45,587 nt of DNA from Massilia sp. YIM B02443 (GTDB taxonomy: Bacteria; Pseudomonadota; Gammaproteobacteria; Burkholderiales; Burkholderiaceae_D), in assembly GCF_030411955.1 (NCBI RefSeq), contig NZ_JASNRA010000009.1, positions 112,260 through 157,846 on the forward strand, read 5' to 3'. Below are positions 19,303 to 27,916 of the stretch, piece by piece; within the stretch, counting starts at the first letter, position 1, and the number at the start of each line of letters is the position of its first letter. The position numbers and the translations under genes are program-made. Below the pieces are notes generated by a model. The model saw nothing but the letters and a program-made list of their open reading frames with translations, was not told the DNA's origin and searched no databases.

Positions 19303-20367
19303 TCAGTCGTTACGCCGCTGCACCCCGAGCAACTCCTCGATGTGCGCCATCGTTGCGTCGTCCTTCACCACCGTGCGCAGCCAGTCGTGCAGGTTTTGCT
19401 CGCCGGCGTCGGCCGCCTTGTCGGCGAAGTAGGAGACCGGGCTGTGCGGCTCGGTGCGGCGGAAGAATTCGGCCACCGCGCGCAGCTGCGCCAGCGCCTG
19501 GGCGCGGGTCTGGATCGCGCCCGGCGGCCCGGCCGGGATGATCGGCGCCGCGTGGCCGGCCGGATGGGCCTGGCCGGCATCCTGCGCGGCCGGAACCGCT
19601 TCGGCGGCGACAGGGGCCGCCACAGCCGCCGCCGGCATCATGCGCTGCAGATCCAGCAAGGCATCGCGCGCCGCCGAGAAGCCCGGGCTGTCGTGACCCA
19701 AGCGCTCGTCGGCCACCGTTTCCAGTTCCTTCAGCGCATCCAGGCACAACTGCACATCCGCGTGAAACGCGCTCACGAACGACGGCGAATTGCCGCGCCG
19801 CGCCGCTTCCATGTCGGCCAGCTTGGGACCAGTCCCGCTACCATTGCCGTTGCCGTTGCCATCGCCATTCGCGGCCGCCGACTTGCGCGCAGTCTCGAAG
19901 TCGATCGTCGAATACCGTCCCTGCCTGCCGTCGGTCAGCGGGATCTCGCGCGTCAGCGATGGAATCCGCCCCAGGATCCAGCTCAGGTTGCCGATGCGCT
20001 GGTCGTGGTCGTCGCCGTCCGACTCCGGATACAGCCCCAGGTCCCAATAATCCTGGCACAGCCCGGACAGCGTGCGCAGCGCTTCACCGAGGGCGCGCAG
20101 GCCGTCGGTCTTGGCGCCGGCCTCGGCCAGCCAGACCGCCAGGCGCAGGTCCTTGCTTTTCTCTTGCAGCAGGGTGGCGCAGCGGCGCACCACGAAGTTC
20201 CAGTCGGCTTCCTTGAGGTCGGTCACCCATTCGCCTTGCGCCAGCGACGGATCGTCGAAGCGGCGCGCCTGGGCGATGGCGTCGAGCTCGGGCGAGAACG
20301 CCAGGTCTTCGCCGGCGGGCGACGTCGGGCTGATCGGTTCGAGGAGTTCTTCTGCGGTAAAGGTCAT
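19303..20367 (-). CDS. tssA: TssA cap/priming protein
   Basis: TssA primes assembly of tube and sheath at the baseplate and, in some classes, stays at the distal end. The 354-residue product has the ImpA N-terminal domain (PISPTSPAGEDLAFSPELD at about 11-29, then DWNFVVRRCATLLQEKSKDLR). A Gly/Asn-rich linker (about 168-177) and a short C-terminal domain (QLRAVAEFFRRTEPHSPVSY, then HDWLRTVV) follow. The C-terminal part is of the short type, not the long VasJ-like one. It is the last gene of the tagX-to-tssA operon and lies 31 bases after the OmpA-type gene. Confidence 0.93.
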   Translation of the reverse strand: MTFTAEELLEPISPTSPAGEDLAFSPELDAIAQARRFDDPSLAQGEWVTDLKEADWNFVVRRCATLLQEKSKDLRLAVWLAEAGAKTDGLRALGEALRTLSGLCQDYWDLGLYPESDGDDHDQRIGNLSWILGRIPSLTREIPLTDGRQGRYSTIDFETARKSAAANGDGNGNGNGSGTGPKLADMEAARRGNSPSFVSAFHADVQLCLDALKELETVADERLGHDSPGFSAARDALLDLQRMMPAAAVAAPVAAEAVPAAQDAGQAHPAGHAAPIIPAGPPGAIQTRAQALAQLRAVAEFFRRTEPHSPVSYFADKAADAGEQNLHDWLRTVVKDDATMAHIEELLGVQRRND

Positions 20368-20398
20368 GAATTCAGCCTGTGATCGTTATTGAGCGAAT

Positions 20399-21178
20399 TT
20401 ATTGTGCAATTCGGAACTCGATGCGGCGATTGCGCGCGCGTCCATCCGGCGTGGCATTGCTGGCCACCGGCCGGTCCGAGCCCTGTCCCAGCGTGGTGAA
20501 CATGTCGGCGCTCAAGCCCTTGCCGGTGAAGTAAGTCTTGACCGCTTCCGCGCGCGCCTGGCTCAGGCTCTGGTTGGCCGCCTTCAGGCCCTGGTTGTCG
20601 GTGTGGCCGATGATCTCGATCTTGCGGCCTTGCAGCTTCTGGATCGCGGCCGCCATCTGGTCCAGGATCGCCTGGCCGGTCGGGGTCAGGGTGGCCTTGC
20701 CGCTGTCGAATTCGACGATGCGATTGGCCAGTGCGCTGTCCAGGATGCCCTGTTCGGCGGCCGCCACGCGCAGGCCGTTGTTGACCACGTAGGTCGGGTT
20801 CAGGCTGGTGGCGAAGTCGCTGGCGATCTTCTGGCGCTGCGCTTCGTTCGCCACTTCGCCGCGTACGCTCACGGTGCTGCCGTCGATCTTCAGCTGCCCG
20901 CGCGAGATGGTCTTCAGTTGCGGCGTGATCAGCTTCTGCACGTAGGCGTTCCAGTTGGCCGGTTGCGCCACCTGGCCGACGGCGATCTGGTCGACCACCT
21001 TGTCGGCGCCGTACACCTCGACCAGGCGCGCCAGCACCGCGGCCTTGGTGGCTTCGTCGGGCACGGTGCCGCTGGCCAGCACCTGGCCCGGCTGCGGCGT
21101 GGCGGTGTTCTGGGCAAGCGCAGGGATGGCGGCGCCGAGGCAGGCGGAAAGAAGTAAAAGAGTCTGGACTACACGCAT
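20399..21178 (-). CDS. OmpA-type peptidoglycan-binding protein of the T6SS
   Basis: The 259-residue product begins at the ATG at 21178; a longer in-frame start at 21286 would bury the signal peptide. Residues 1-23 form an export signal with two possible readings: cleavage after ALA by signal peptidase I, or lipidation at Cys13 in LSAC. A BON-like region (about 30-125) precedes a C-terminal OmpA domain (about 150-259) with VEFDSGKATLTPTG, IEIIGHTDNQG and LSQARAEAVKTYF, plus the conserved RNRRIEF. Such proteins tie the membrane complex to peptidoglycan and fit a cluster whose TssL lacks its own OmpA domain. It may correspond to the OmpA-type component called TagN in Acinetobacter clusters. Confidence 0.85.
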   Translation of the reverse strand: MRVVQTLLLLSACLGAAIPALAQNTATPQPGQVLASGTVPDEATKAAVLARLVEVYGADKVVDQIAVGQVAQPANWNAYVQKLITPQLKTISRGQLKIDGSTVSVRGEVANEAQRQKIASDFATSLNPTYVVNNGLRVAAAEQGILDSALANRIVEFDSGKATLTPTGQAILDQMAAAIQKLQGRKIEIIGHTDNQGLKAANQSLSQARAEAVKTYFTGKGLSADMFTTLGQGSDRPVASNATPDGRARNRRIEFRIAQ

Positions 21179-21191
21179 GGTCAGCTTCCGT

Positions 21192-22175
21192 TCAGGTTCC
21201 GATAAAAGCGGCGCGCAGCGAGTCGCCGGCCGATTTGAGTGAGAGGGCGCCTTGCGCCAGATAGGTCGACACCTTCTTGATCGCATAGTCGGCGCCGACC
21301 TGGTCTTCGACCCAGTCCAGCTGGTCGAAGCCGATGTGGTGCTCGAGCCCGACCTGCGGGTCCATGATCGCCTGCAGCGTCTGCGCCGAGGCGCCGCTGA
21401 AACCGAGCACCAGCACCGGGCGTTCGTCCTGGTGGGTGATGAACACCGACAGTTCGAAGTCGGCGCGCATCAGGAATGGCGCGATCAGGTGCATCCAGAA
21501 GGTCGCCACCATCTGGCGGTTGTGCGCCTCGACCGGCAGCGGCAGCACCAGGCTTTTTTCGAGGCGGCTGGAGCTGGTGGCCATCACCGGCTGCAGCAGC
21601 AGGCCCAGCGCCAGCAGGATCTGGCGCGTCGAGCCTTCGAAATTCGGGTGCGCCAGCATCGCGTCGAGCGAGCCGACCGTCTGCTGCTCCAGAAAATGCT
21701 CGAACTCGGTGGCGCTGGCCGGGTCTTGCGCATCGAATTCCACCGTGGCGTTGGCCGCCGCCTGCAGCGGCAGCACCGGATCCGGCGCGCGCATCACGTC
21801 GGCGCTCAGGGTCTCGAGGCGGTTCCACAGGCGCGCCAGCATCAGCGGGCTGTTCGGCACGAAGGCGGCCGGGGCGGCGATCGGCATGGTGCTCATCAAC
21901 AGGAAGGGAAAGCGCCGGCCGGACTGGTCGCTGCTGGCCACCAGGTGGCCGGCCACGGCCCGTCCGCGGCGCGGGCCGATGAAGGCGAAGCGGATCGGCG
22001 CCAGCGCGTCGTAGTTGCGCTTCCAGCGCGCATCGAGGCTGAGCAGGTCGATCGCCTGCGCCAGCCAGGCGTCGAGCATGCTGCTCAGCGCCGCATTCTC
22101 GCTCGCCTTGACGAAGTCGGCCCGGGTCGGAATCTTGCCGAAATAGCCGATCGGGATCGCGACCGCTCGACTCAT
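21192..22175 (-). CDS. tagF: TagF (ImpM family) T6SS regulator
   Basis: TagF proteins repress T6SS assembly after translation. The 327-residue product has the ImpM-family N-terminus (YFGKIPTRADFVK, about 9-21), followed by the SGRRFPFLLM block and a longer C-terminal region ending in a helical segment. In Pseudomonas TagF works through the forkhead protein Fha1. No fha, ppkA or pppA gene is in this window, so the partner here is unknown. The start overlaps the tssM stop by four bases, so it is tightly coupled to tssM. Confidence 0.92.
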   Translation of the reverse strand: MSRAVAIPIGYFGKIPTRADFVKASENAALSSMLDAWLAQAIDLLSLDARWKRNYDALAPIRFAFIGPRRGRAVAGHLVASSDQSGRRFPFLLMSTMPIAAPAAFVPNSPLMLARLWNRLETLSADVMRAPDPVLPLQAAANATVEFDAQDPASATEFEHFLEQQTVGSLDAMLAHPNFEGSTRQILLALGLLLQPVMATSSSRLEKSLVLPLPVEAHNRQMVATFWMHLIAPFLMRADFELSVFITHQDERPVLVLGFSGASAQTLQAIMDPQVGLEHHIGFDQLDWVEDQVGADYAIKKVSTYLAQGALSLKSAGDSLRAAFIGT

Positions 22176-25100
22176 GGCTTGCTCCCCGCCGGCGCGCCGG
22201 CGCCAGCGGTGGTGGTAGTGGCAACGGCAGCGGTAGCCGACGCCGGGGTCGGCGGTGCCGACACCGCCACCACTTCCGGCAGGCGCATGCGGCGGAAGCC
22301 TGCGGCGGCGCCCGGCGGCGGGGCGGCGGCCTTGGTGGTGCCCACGATCTTGAGGTTGGCGCGCACGGTCACGCCGCTGCTTTCCCAGCTCAGTTCAAAC
22401 ACGCCGTTGTCGCGCCGGGTGCGCTTGGCGGCGTCGATCATCTTCTTCAGGCCGAAGTGGCCCGGCTCGTTGAGCAGCACCACGGTGCGGCCTTCCGGCG
22501 TGATGCCGGTAATGCGCGAGCCCGGCACGCCGCGCGGGTTCGGCCACACCATCTGCACGAACGGCTGCGGCTGGCCGCGCCAGCGCAGCGCCTGGCCGTC
22601 GATCTCGATGGTGAATTCGGTGGCCCCGGTGGCGCCCAGTGCCTGGACGTCGAAGCGGGTCTGCGCCTCGCCGGCGCCGGCGTTGGCGGCCACGCCGCCG
22701 GCCGACAGCGGCGCGATCCAGCTCGGGAAGCTGCTGATCACGCCCGGCGCCAGGTTGATGCCCATATTGGCCCAGGTCTTGGCGCTGATCACGTCGCCGC
22801 GCCGGACCACCAGCGGTCCGATGGTGGTGTTGAAGTACTTGGCGATCGCGCCTTCGGGTCCGAAGATCTGGCCGATCTCGGCGTCGGTGGCTTCCACCGC
22901 CGCCTCGCCGGCGAACGGGTACTTCAGGGCCAGCGTGCGGTTGAACGGTTCCAGCACCTGGGCCGCCCACACCTTGTTGATCTCGGCCTCGGTCGGGCGC
23001 ACGATCACCGAGAAAGTCTGCATCAGCGGACGCACCAGCAGCGGCCGGATGGCCTGCTTCTGCGCGTCGGTCATGCCGATCAGCATCTGCTCGTCGACGT
23101 ACTTGAGGGCGTCGGCCAGTTCCGAACCCGAGCCGTCCAGCGTCTGCTGCATGAACTGCTTGGCGCCGGGGCCGGTGTCGCCCTGGTTCTTGATCTGGTT
23201 GAAGCGCGCGCGCAGCTTGGACAGCATGTCCATATAGCCCTTCATCAGGGTCGCGCTCTGGTCGCGGCTGACCACCAGGCGCGCCACGCCCGAGAATTCG
23301 CGGCCCACCGGGCCCATCGGGATGGCGGCGGCGTTCTTGTTGCTGTTGTCCATCTTGACTTCGACCACGGCCGGCTTGCGGCGCAGGATGGTTTCCTTGA
23401 ACCAGCCGATCATCCCGCGCTGGGCCTGCTGCAGGCCGGCGTCGACCAGCGACGGGTTGTCCCACGAGGTCTCTTCGTACACCGTCTTGATCAATTTATC
23501 GATCGGCGACGATTCCGGGTCGCCCAGGCGGTTCATGGCGGCCGCGGCCCCGTCGAAGCCGTTCAGGTCGCGGATGCTGACGCCCTGGATGAAGCGTTGC
23601 CACTGCTGGGCGTACTCGTTCTTGTACAGTTCGAGCAGGGCCTTCTGGATCTGCTCGGGGCTGCCTTCCAGCGTCAGGTCGTCGCTGGCGGCGGTCTTGA
23701 GCACCCAGTCGGTGCTTTGCAGCTCGCGGTTGGCCGCGTCGCGGAAGGCGCCCTGGATGTAGCTGCTCCAGGCTTCGCGGGTAAACGTGCCGGGGATGGC
23801 GTAGCTGCCCACCACCAGTTCCTTGTCGGCGTCGCCCACCACGCGCGCCACCGTCATCGAGGCGAAACGGGTGGCGGCGCGCGCCTTGACGTCGGCGTAC
23901 ACGCGCTCGCGCGCCGGCATGCCGCGCACCACGCGGCGCAGGTTGTCGCGGGTCTGGTCGACCAGCGCCAGTTTGCCTTCGATGGTGGGCCAGGCCGGAT
24001 CGTCCATCTGGCTCAGGTAGAACGAGATCATGCGCTCGGCGCTGCGGATCATCTGTTCGCGCGTCATGGTGCCGCGGTTGCTGTCGAGCCAGACGCGCCA
24101 GAAGCGGGTCAACTGGTCGTTCAGGTGGCTGGCTTCGGCGCGCGATTTGTCGCTCAGCATCAGGTAGGTTTTCAACGCGTTGTAGGCGTCTTCGACGTTG
24201 CCCGGATTGGCGTCCTTGAATTGCAGGGCGCCGAAGTTGACGGCGGCCGCGGGCAGCGGACCGGCGCTGTTGGTGGTCGCGGCGGGCAGGCCTGGTACCA
24301 CGGACGCCTGGGCCGTGTTCGGCGCGGACACGCCGCCGGCCGGCGTCACGCCGCCAGCTGGAGCGATGCCGGTCGCCCCCGACTGTGGCGGCGTCGTCAT
24401 CGGCTGCAGCTGCGCCGCGCCGCTGTTGACTTCACCCAGGAAGGCTTCGAGCGACTGGCCGACGGGTTTCAGCATCACTTCCTTCAAACCGGCGAAATAT
24501 TCCTGACGCAGCTTCTGCTCCAGCATCTCGCCCTGGTACAGGCCCAGGCCAAGGGCCAGCGGACGATCGTCGCGGTAGGCGTCGAGCTGTTCGATGCGGT
24601 CCTGCAGGATTTCCAGCGCCTCGAAGCGCGAGGCCAGGTCGAGCCGCTGCTCCTGCACCTTGATCGCCTGGTCCAGGTCGGCCTGGACGTTGGCCACCAG
24701 CTGGCGGTTGGCGAGATACGACCAGCTCCAGCCGCCCAGCGCCAGCCCGGCCAGCGCCACCACGGCGAAGAAGGTCACGTAGCGGGCGCGCATCTTCGAG
24801 GGACTCGCGTACTGCGCCACCAGGTCTTTATCGGCAAAGATCACCTTGCGGAACAGGTTGAGCAAGAAGTAGCCGTGCTGCTCCTGCACCTGGGATTGCG
24901 AGGTCGGCGCCAGCTGCAGGTCGAAGCGGTGCGCCACGCGTTCGGACGAGGCCGAGACGGTCTCGCCTTCCTGCACCGCACTGGTGAAGTAGAAGCCGCG
25001 GAATACCGGCTTGAACTGGAAGGGATTCTCTTCGAACAGGGTGGCGATGAAGGTGCGCAGCGAACCCTTGATCGAGCTGAATTCGAGCGGGAAGGTGAAC

Positions 25101-26086
25101 ACGCCGGGCGGCATGTTCTGGCGCCACTGCAGCGCCATATTGGCCATGCTCAGTTCCTTCAGGCCATCGTACAGTTCGTCGAAGCGGGCGTCGAACTGCT
25201 GCAGCACGTCTTCCTTCGAGCTGTTCTGGCTGTAGGGTAGCGTGGCGCCCCATACTTTATCGCGGTCGCCCCGTTCGGCGTCCTGGAAGAATTCGTTGAA
25301 GCCGGTGATCAGGTCGGCCTTGGTGAAGACGACATAGACCGGTGCATGCACTTCCAGGCGCTCGGTCAGTTCCTGCACGCGCTGGCGCAGGTTCTTGGCC
25401 AGGTTGATCGCGAACTCGGGGCGGTTGCCGGTCAGTTCGGCGATGCTGACCGCGATGATGATGCCGTTGATCGGCGCGCGTTTGCGGTATTTCTTGAGCA
25501 GGTCCAGGAAGCCCAGCCACTCGGCGCGATCTTCCTCGTTGACCGAGTAGCGTCCGGCAGTGTCGAGCAGGATGCCGTCGGTGGTGAAGAACCAGTCGCA
25601 GTTGCGGGTGCCGCCCACGCCCTGCACGATCTTGCTGTCGGCGAACGGGAACTGCAGGCCGGAACTGGCGATCGCCGTGCTTTTGCCGGCCGCCGGATTG
25701 CCGATCACCATATACCAGGGCAGCTCGTACAGGGCGGCGTCGCCCGACAATTGCCCCAGCTTGGAGGTCTTGATGGTGCCGATCGCTTCGACCATGCGCT
25801 TGCGGATCAGTTCATTCTCGTCGCGCTGGGCGGCGCTAGCGGCGGGCGTCGCAGCCTGCTGTTCGAGCATTCCGCCGAAGGCCTGGCCCGAGCGCTTGTG
25901 CTTGTAGCGCCGCCACAGCCAGGCGCCGCCGTACAGCAGCAGGGCGCCCAGCAGCAGCGCGCCGGCCCACAGGTAGGAAATGTCGAACACGGCGGCGCCG
26001 ATCAGGAGCGCCACGGCGAGCGCCGCGAATCCGATGGCGGCCAGGCTGAAGCGGGCGGTGAGGAAATGCCAGAGTCGTTGCATCAT
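22172..26086 (-). CDS. tssM: TssM (IcmF) inner-membrane complex protein
   Basis: TssM spans the inner membrane and periplasm and forms the channel scaffold with TssL. The 1304-residue product has two N-terminal membrane helices (about 13-31 and 38-58). The cytoplasmic NTPase-like domain has an intact Walker A GNPAAGKS (129-136), DTAGR (175-179) and FTKAD (254-258). A third membrane helix (about 436-456) leads into a large periplasmic domain. A Pro/Ala/Gly-rich insertion at about 555-610 (GGVTPAGG-type repeats) interrupts the periplasmic part, and the C-terminus is an Ala/Pro-rich tail. Length is within the upper range of the family. It lies between the thiolase-fold-like gene and tagF. Confidence 0.96.
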   Translation of the reverse strand: MMQRLWHFLTARFSLAAIGFAALAVALLIGAAVFDISYLWAGALLLGALLLYGGAWLWRRYKHKRSGQAFGGMLEQQAATPAASAAQRDENELIRKRMVEAIGTIKTSKLGQLSGDAALYELPWYMVIGNPAAGKSTAIASSGLQFPFADSKIVQGVGGTRNCDWFFTTDGILLDTAGRYSVNEEDRAEWLGFLDLLKKYRKRAPINGIIIAVSIAELTGNRPEFAINLAKNLRQRVQELTERLEVHAPVYVVFTKADLITGFNEFFQDAERGDRDKVWGATLPYSQNSSKEDVLQQFDARFDELYDGLKELSMANMALQWRQNMPPGVFTFPLEFSSIKGSLRTFIATLFEENPFQFKPVFRGFYFTSAVQEGETVSASSERVAHRFDLQLAPTSQSQVQEQHGYFLLNLFRKVIFADKDLVAQYASPSKMRARYVTFFAVVALAGLALGGWSWSYLANRQLVANVQADLDQAIKVQEQRLDLASRFEALEILQDRIEQLDAYRDDRPLALGLGLYQGEMLEQKLRQEYFAGLKEVMLKPVGQSLEAFLGEVNSGAAQLQPMTTPPQSGATGIAPAGGVTPAGGVSAPNTAQASVVPGLPAATTNSAGPLPAAAVNFGALQFKDANPGNVEDAYNALKTYLMLSDKSRAEASHLNDQLTRFWRVWLDSNRGTMTREQMIRSAERMISFYLSQMDDPAWPTIEGKLALVDQTRDNLRRVVRGMPARERVYADVKARAATRFASMTVARVVGDADKELVVGSYAIPGTFTREAWSSYIQGAFRDAANRELQSTDWVLKTAASDDLTLEGSPEQIQKALLELYKNEYAQQWQRFIQGVSIRDLNGFDGAAAAMNRLGDPESSPIDKLIKTVYEETSWDNPSLVDAGLQQAQRGMIGWFKETILRRKPAVVEVKMDNSNKNAAAIPMGPVGREFSGVARLVVSRDQSATLMKGYMDMLSKLRARFNQIKNQGDTGPGAKQFMQQTLDGSGSELADALKYVDEQMLIGMTDAQKQAIRPLLVRPLMQTFSVIVRPTEAEINKVWAAQVLEPFNRTLALKYPFAGEAAVEATDAEIGQIFGPEGAIAKYFNTTIGPLVVRRGDVISAKTWANMGINLAPGVISSFPSWIAPLSAGGVAANAGAGEAQTRFDVQALGATGATEFTIEIDGQALRWRGQPQPFVQMVWPNPRGVPGSRITGITPEGRTVVLLNEPGHFGLKKMIDAAKRTRRDNGVFELSWESSGVTVRANLKIVGTTKAAAPPPGAAAGFRRMRLPEVVAVSAPPTPASATAAVATTTTAGAGAPAGSKP

Positions 26087-26123
26087 AGGGGGTGCGAGAC
26101 GGACGAAGGTTGAAGGTGATGGG

Positions 26124-27596
26124 TCATGCCGCGGCGGCCTGGGCGGCGTCGGTGGCGCTGGCCGGCGTCTGCGCCGGCTGCGCCAGCGTTGGCGGCGCCA
26201 GCAGGGCGACGCTGCGCTGGAACGGGTCGAGGTTGCTCACGCACAGGGCGGCCCCGAGGCCGGCGCGCACGTGCTGCTGGGCCAGCACCAGGGCGGCGAC
26301 CAGGCTGGCGGCGCCGGCGTCGCCGCAGGCGGCTGCCACGCTCAGCACCTGGCTGGCGGGATCGAGTTCGGGCAGCGTGGCGCTGGCCATGGCCATGGTT
26401 TCACCGACGCGGCTGGCGCGGACGTCGCTGTCGGCGCTGACCAGGGTCACCGCGCCTGGCGCCACGCCGGCCTTGGCCAGCAAGTCGGTCGCGCCTTGCA
26501 CCAGTACTGCGGGGTCGATGCGTCCGCGCGCATCGGCCGAGGAGGCGCGCACGCCGCCCGCGCTCGGGTACAGCACAGCGGCCTCCGGTGCGTCGAACAG
26601 TGCGCCCTGGGCGCGGTCGGCCAGCAGCAGGCCGGCCGCGCCTTCGCCCGGCACGCGGCCGTCTGGGTGCCGGCTGTCGAGCAGGATGAACTGGTCGGCC
26701 CAGGCCTGCACGCTCGTGTCGCCGATGCGCGAGTCGCACGCCAGCAGCAGGCCCAGGAAGGGCTGTTCGGCCTGGGCCGCCTGCGCCGCCAGTGCGTCGA
26801 GCGCGAGCAGGGGCGTCTGGCCCGGCGCCGGCAGGTGGATGCTGATGCGTTCGAGCGGCCAGCCGTACTGGGCGACTACCGCGCGCAGCCAGTCGGCGCC
26901 GGCGGCGCGTTCCGGCGCCGCCCATTCGGCGGGCAGCAGCGCCACCAGCTGCAGCGTCGGCAGCGGAGGCAGAGGTTTGCGCGCGGCCAGCGCATCGAGG
27001 TAGTCCGGCAGCGCCGGATGCGGACCGAGTTCGGCCGCCAGTTGGGCCGCCACCACAGTGCCGAGCGCCAGCGCGCGCCATTGCTCGTCGATCAGGAGGG
27101 CGTCGGGATGGTGCTGCTGCAGCCAGTCGGCCATGCTGTCCTGCTGGGCGGCGACGTCGACATCATCAAGACGCCCGCTCAGGATCGGGTAGCCGCGTTC
27201 GTCGAGCAACTCCGGGTCGAGCCGCAGGTTGGCCTGGCGCGACAGCATGGCTTCGCCGAGCACCCGCGCGCTGTCGCCGTGCGGCATGCGCAGGGCGCCG
27301 GCCAGGACGATCAGCGTGGACGGCGGAACGGCGGACGGCTCGGCGGCAGCGCCGGCCTGGGCGGCGGCTGCGGCAGCCGCGGCGCTTGCTGCCGCACGGG
27401 CGGCGGCGACGCCACTTGCCAGCTTGCGCAACGCCCACAGTCCCGCCAGCAGCAGCAGCGGCAGCAACACCAGCCACAGCACCACGTCCGACGTCGCCGG
27501 CATGCGGCGGGTGGCGCTCCAGTACCACAGCACGCCGATCCAGCAGGCGCCGAAGACCCCGAGCGCGACCAGGGTACGGCTCAGCCAGGGACGCAT
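26124..27596 (-). CDS. Membrane-anchored thiolase-fold-like protein (dead ketoacyl synthase?)
   Basis: The 490-residue product starts with two membrane helices (about 8-26 and 38-56) and an Ala-rich linker, then a large soluble part. I know no named T6SS component with this layout. Residues about 280-470 resemble the second half of beta-ketoacyl-ACP synthases: LLACDSRIGDTSV, then LLDSRHPDGRVPGEGAAGLLLA (the synthase has a PxDxxRDGFVxGEGA-type block). The GATDLLAKAGVAPGAVTLV helix-strand, SVAAACGDAGAASLVAAL (where synthases have KSxxGHxxGAAG), and a final CVSNLDPF (NSFGFGG-like) follow in the same order. Both catalytic His positions read differently here (SADSD for HGT; GD for GH), so a synthase reaction is unlikely. 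It lies between paar and tssM in one operon and is probably a structural part of the membrane complex. The fold assignment is inference by eye. Confidence 0.7.
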   Translation of the reverse strand: MRPWLSRTLVALGVFGACWIGVLWYWSATRRMPATSDVVLWLVLLPLLLLAGLWALRKLASGVAAARAAASAAAAAAAAQAGAAAEPSAVPPSTLIVLAGALRMPHGDSARVLGEAMLSRQANLRLDPELLDERGYPILSGRLDDVDVAAQQDSMADWLQQHHPDALLIDEQWRALALGTVVAAQLAAELGPHPALPDYLDALAARKPLPPLPTLQLVALLPAEWAAPERAAGADWLRAVVAQYGWPLERISIHLPAPGQTPLLALDALAAQAAQAEQPFLGLLLACDSRIGDTSVQAWADQFILLDSRHPDGRVPGEGAAGLLLADRAQGALFDAPEAAVLYPSAGGVRASSADARGRIDPAVLVQGATDLLAKAGVAPGAVTLVSADSDVRASRVGETMAMASATLPELDPASQVLSVAAACGDAGAASLVAALVLAQQHVRAGLGAALCVSNLDPFQRSVALLAPPTLAQPAQTPASATDAAQAAAA

Positions 27597-27630
27597 GGCG
27601 ACCGCCTTTCGAGAGAGAACGAAACCATGG

Positions 27631-27900
27631 TCACACCTGGTCCACGGTGGCTTGCTGGCTGGCGATCAGGGTCGCGCCGCAACTGGTCAGGTCGCCGTGG
27701 CGCGCCACCGGCTTGCCGTCGACGATCATGCTGGCGTCGCCGCTGACGATCACGCACGGCGTGTGGCCGGCGAGCGGGCACACCACGCTGTCGCCGACGC
27801 GCGCGATGGCCACGCCGCCGCTGGTGCTCACCGGCGACGCGCTCGCCACCACGCCGCCATGCGAGGTCTTGTCGCCCAAACGAATTACCGGACCTGCCAT
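27631..27900 (-). CDS. PAAR spike-tip protein
   Basis: PAAR proteins cap the VgrG trimer with a metal-binding beta cone and can carry effectors. The 89-residue product is essentially the PAAR domain alone: VIRLGDKTSHGGVV at the start, VGDSVVCPLAGH in the middle and VDGKPVARHGDLTSCGATL near the end. The expected His/Cys metal ligands are all present. No N- or C-terminal toxin extension exists, so this is the generic tip. It lies within the tagX-to-tssA operon rather than beside a vgrG, which suggests it serves all spikes of the system. Confidence 0.93.
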   Translation of the reverse strand: MAGPVIRLGDKTSHGGVVASASPVSTSGGVAIARVGDSVVCPLAGHTPCVIVSGDASMIVDGKPVARHGDLTSCGATLIASQQATVDQV

Positions 27901-27916
27901 CGTGCCTCCCTTGTAT

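Noticed and set aside
22457..25240. Long plus-strand open frame opposite tssM
   Set aside because: Same reason: tssM on the minus strand has all family motifs, and the opposite frame has none.
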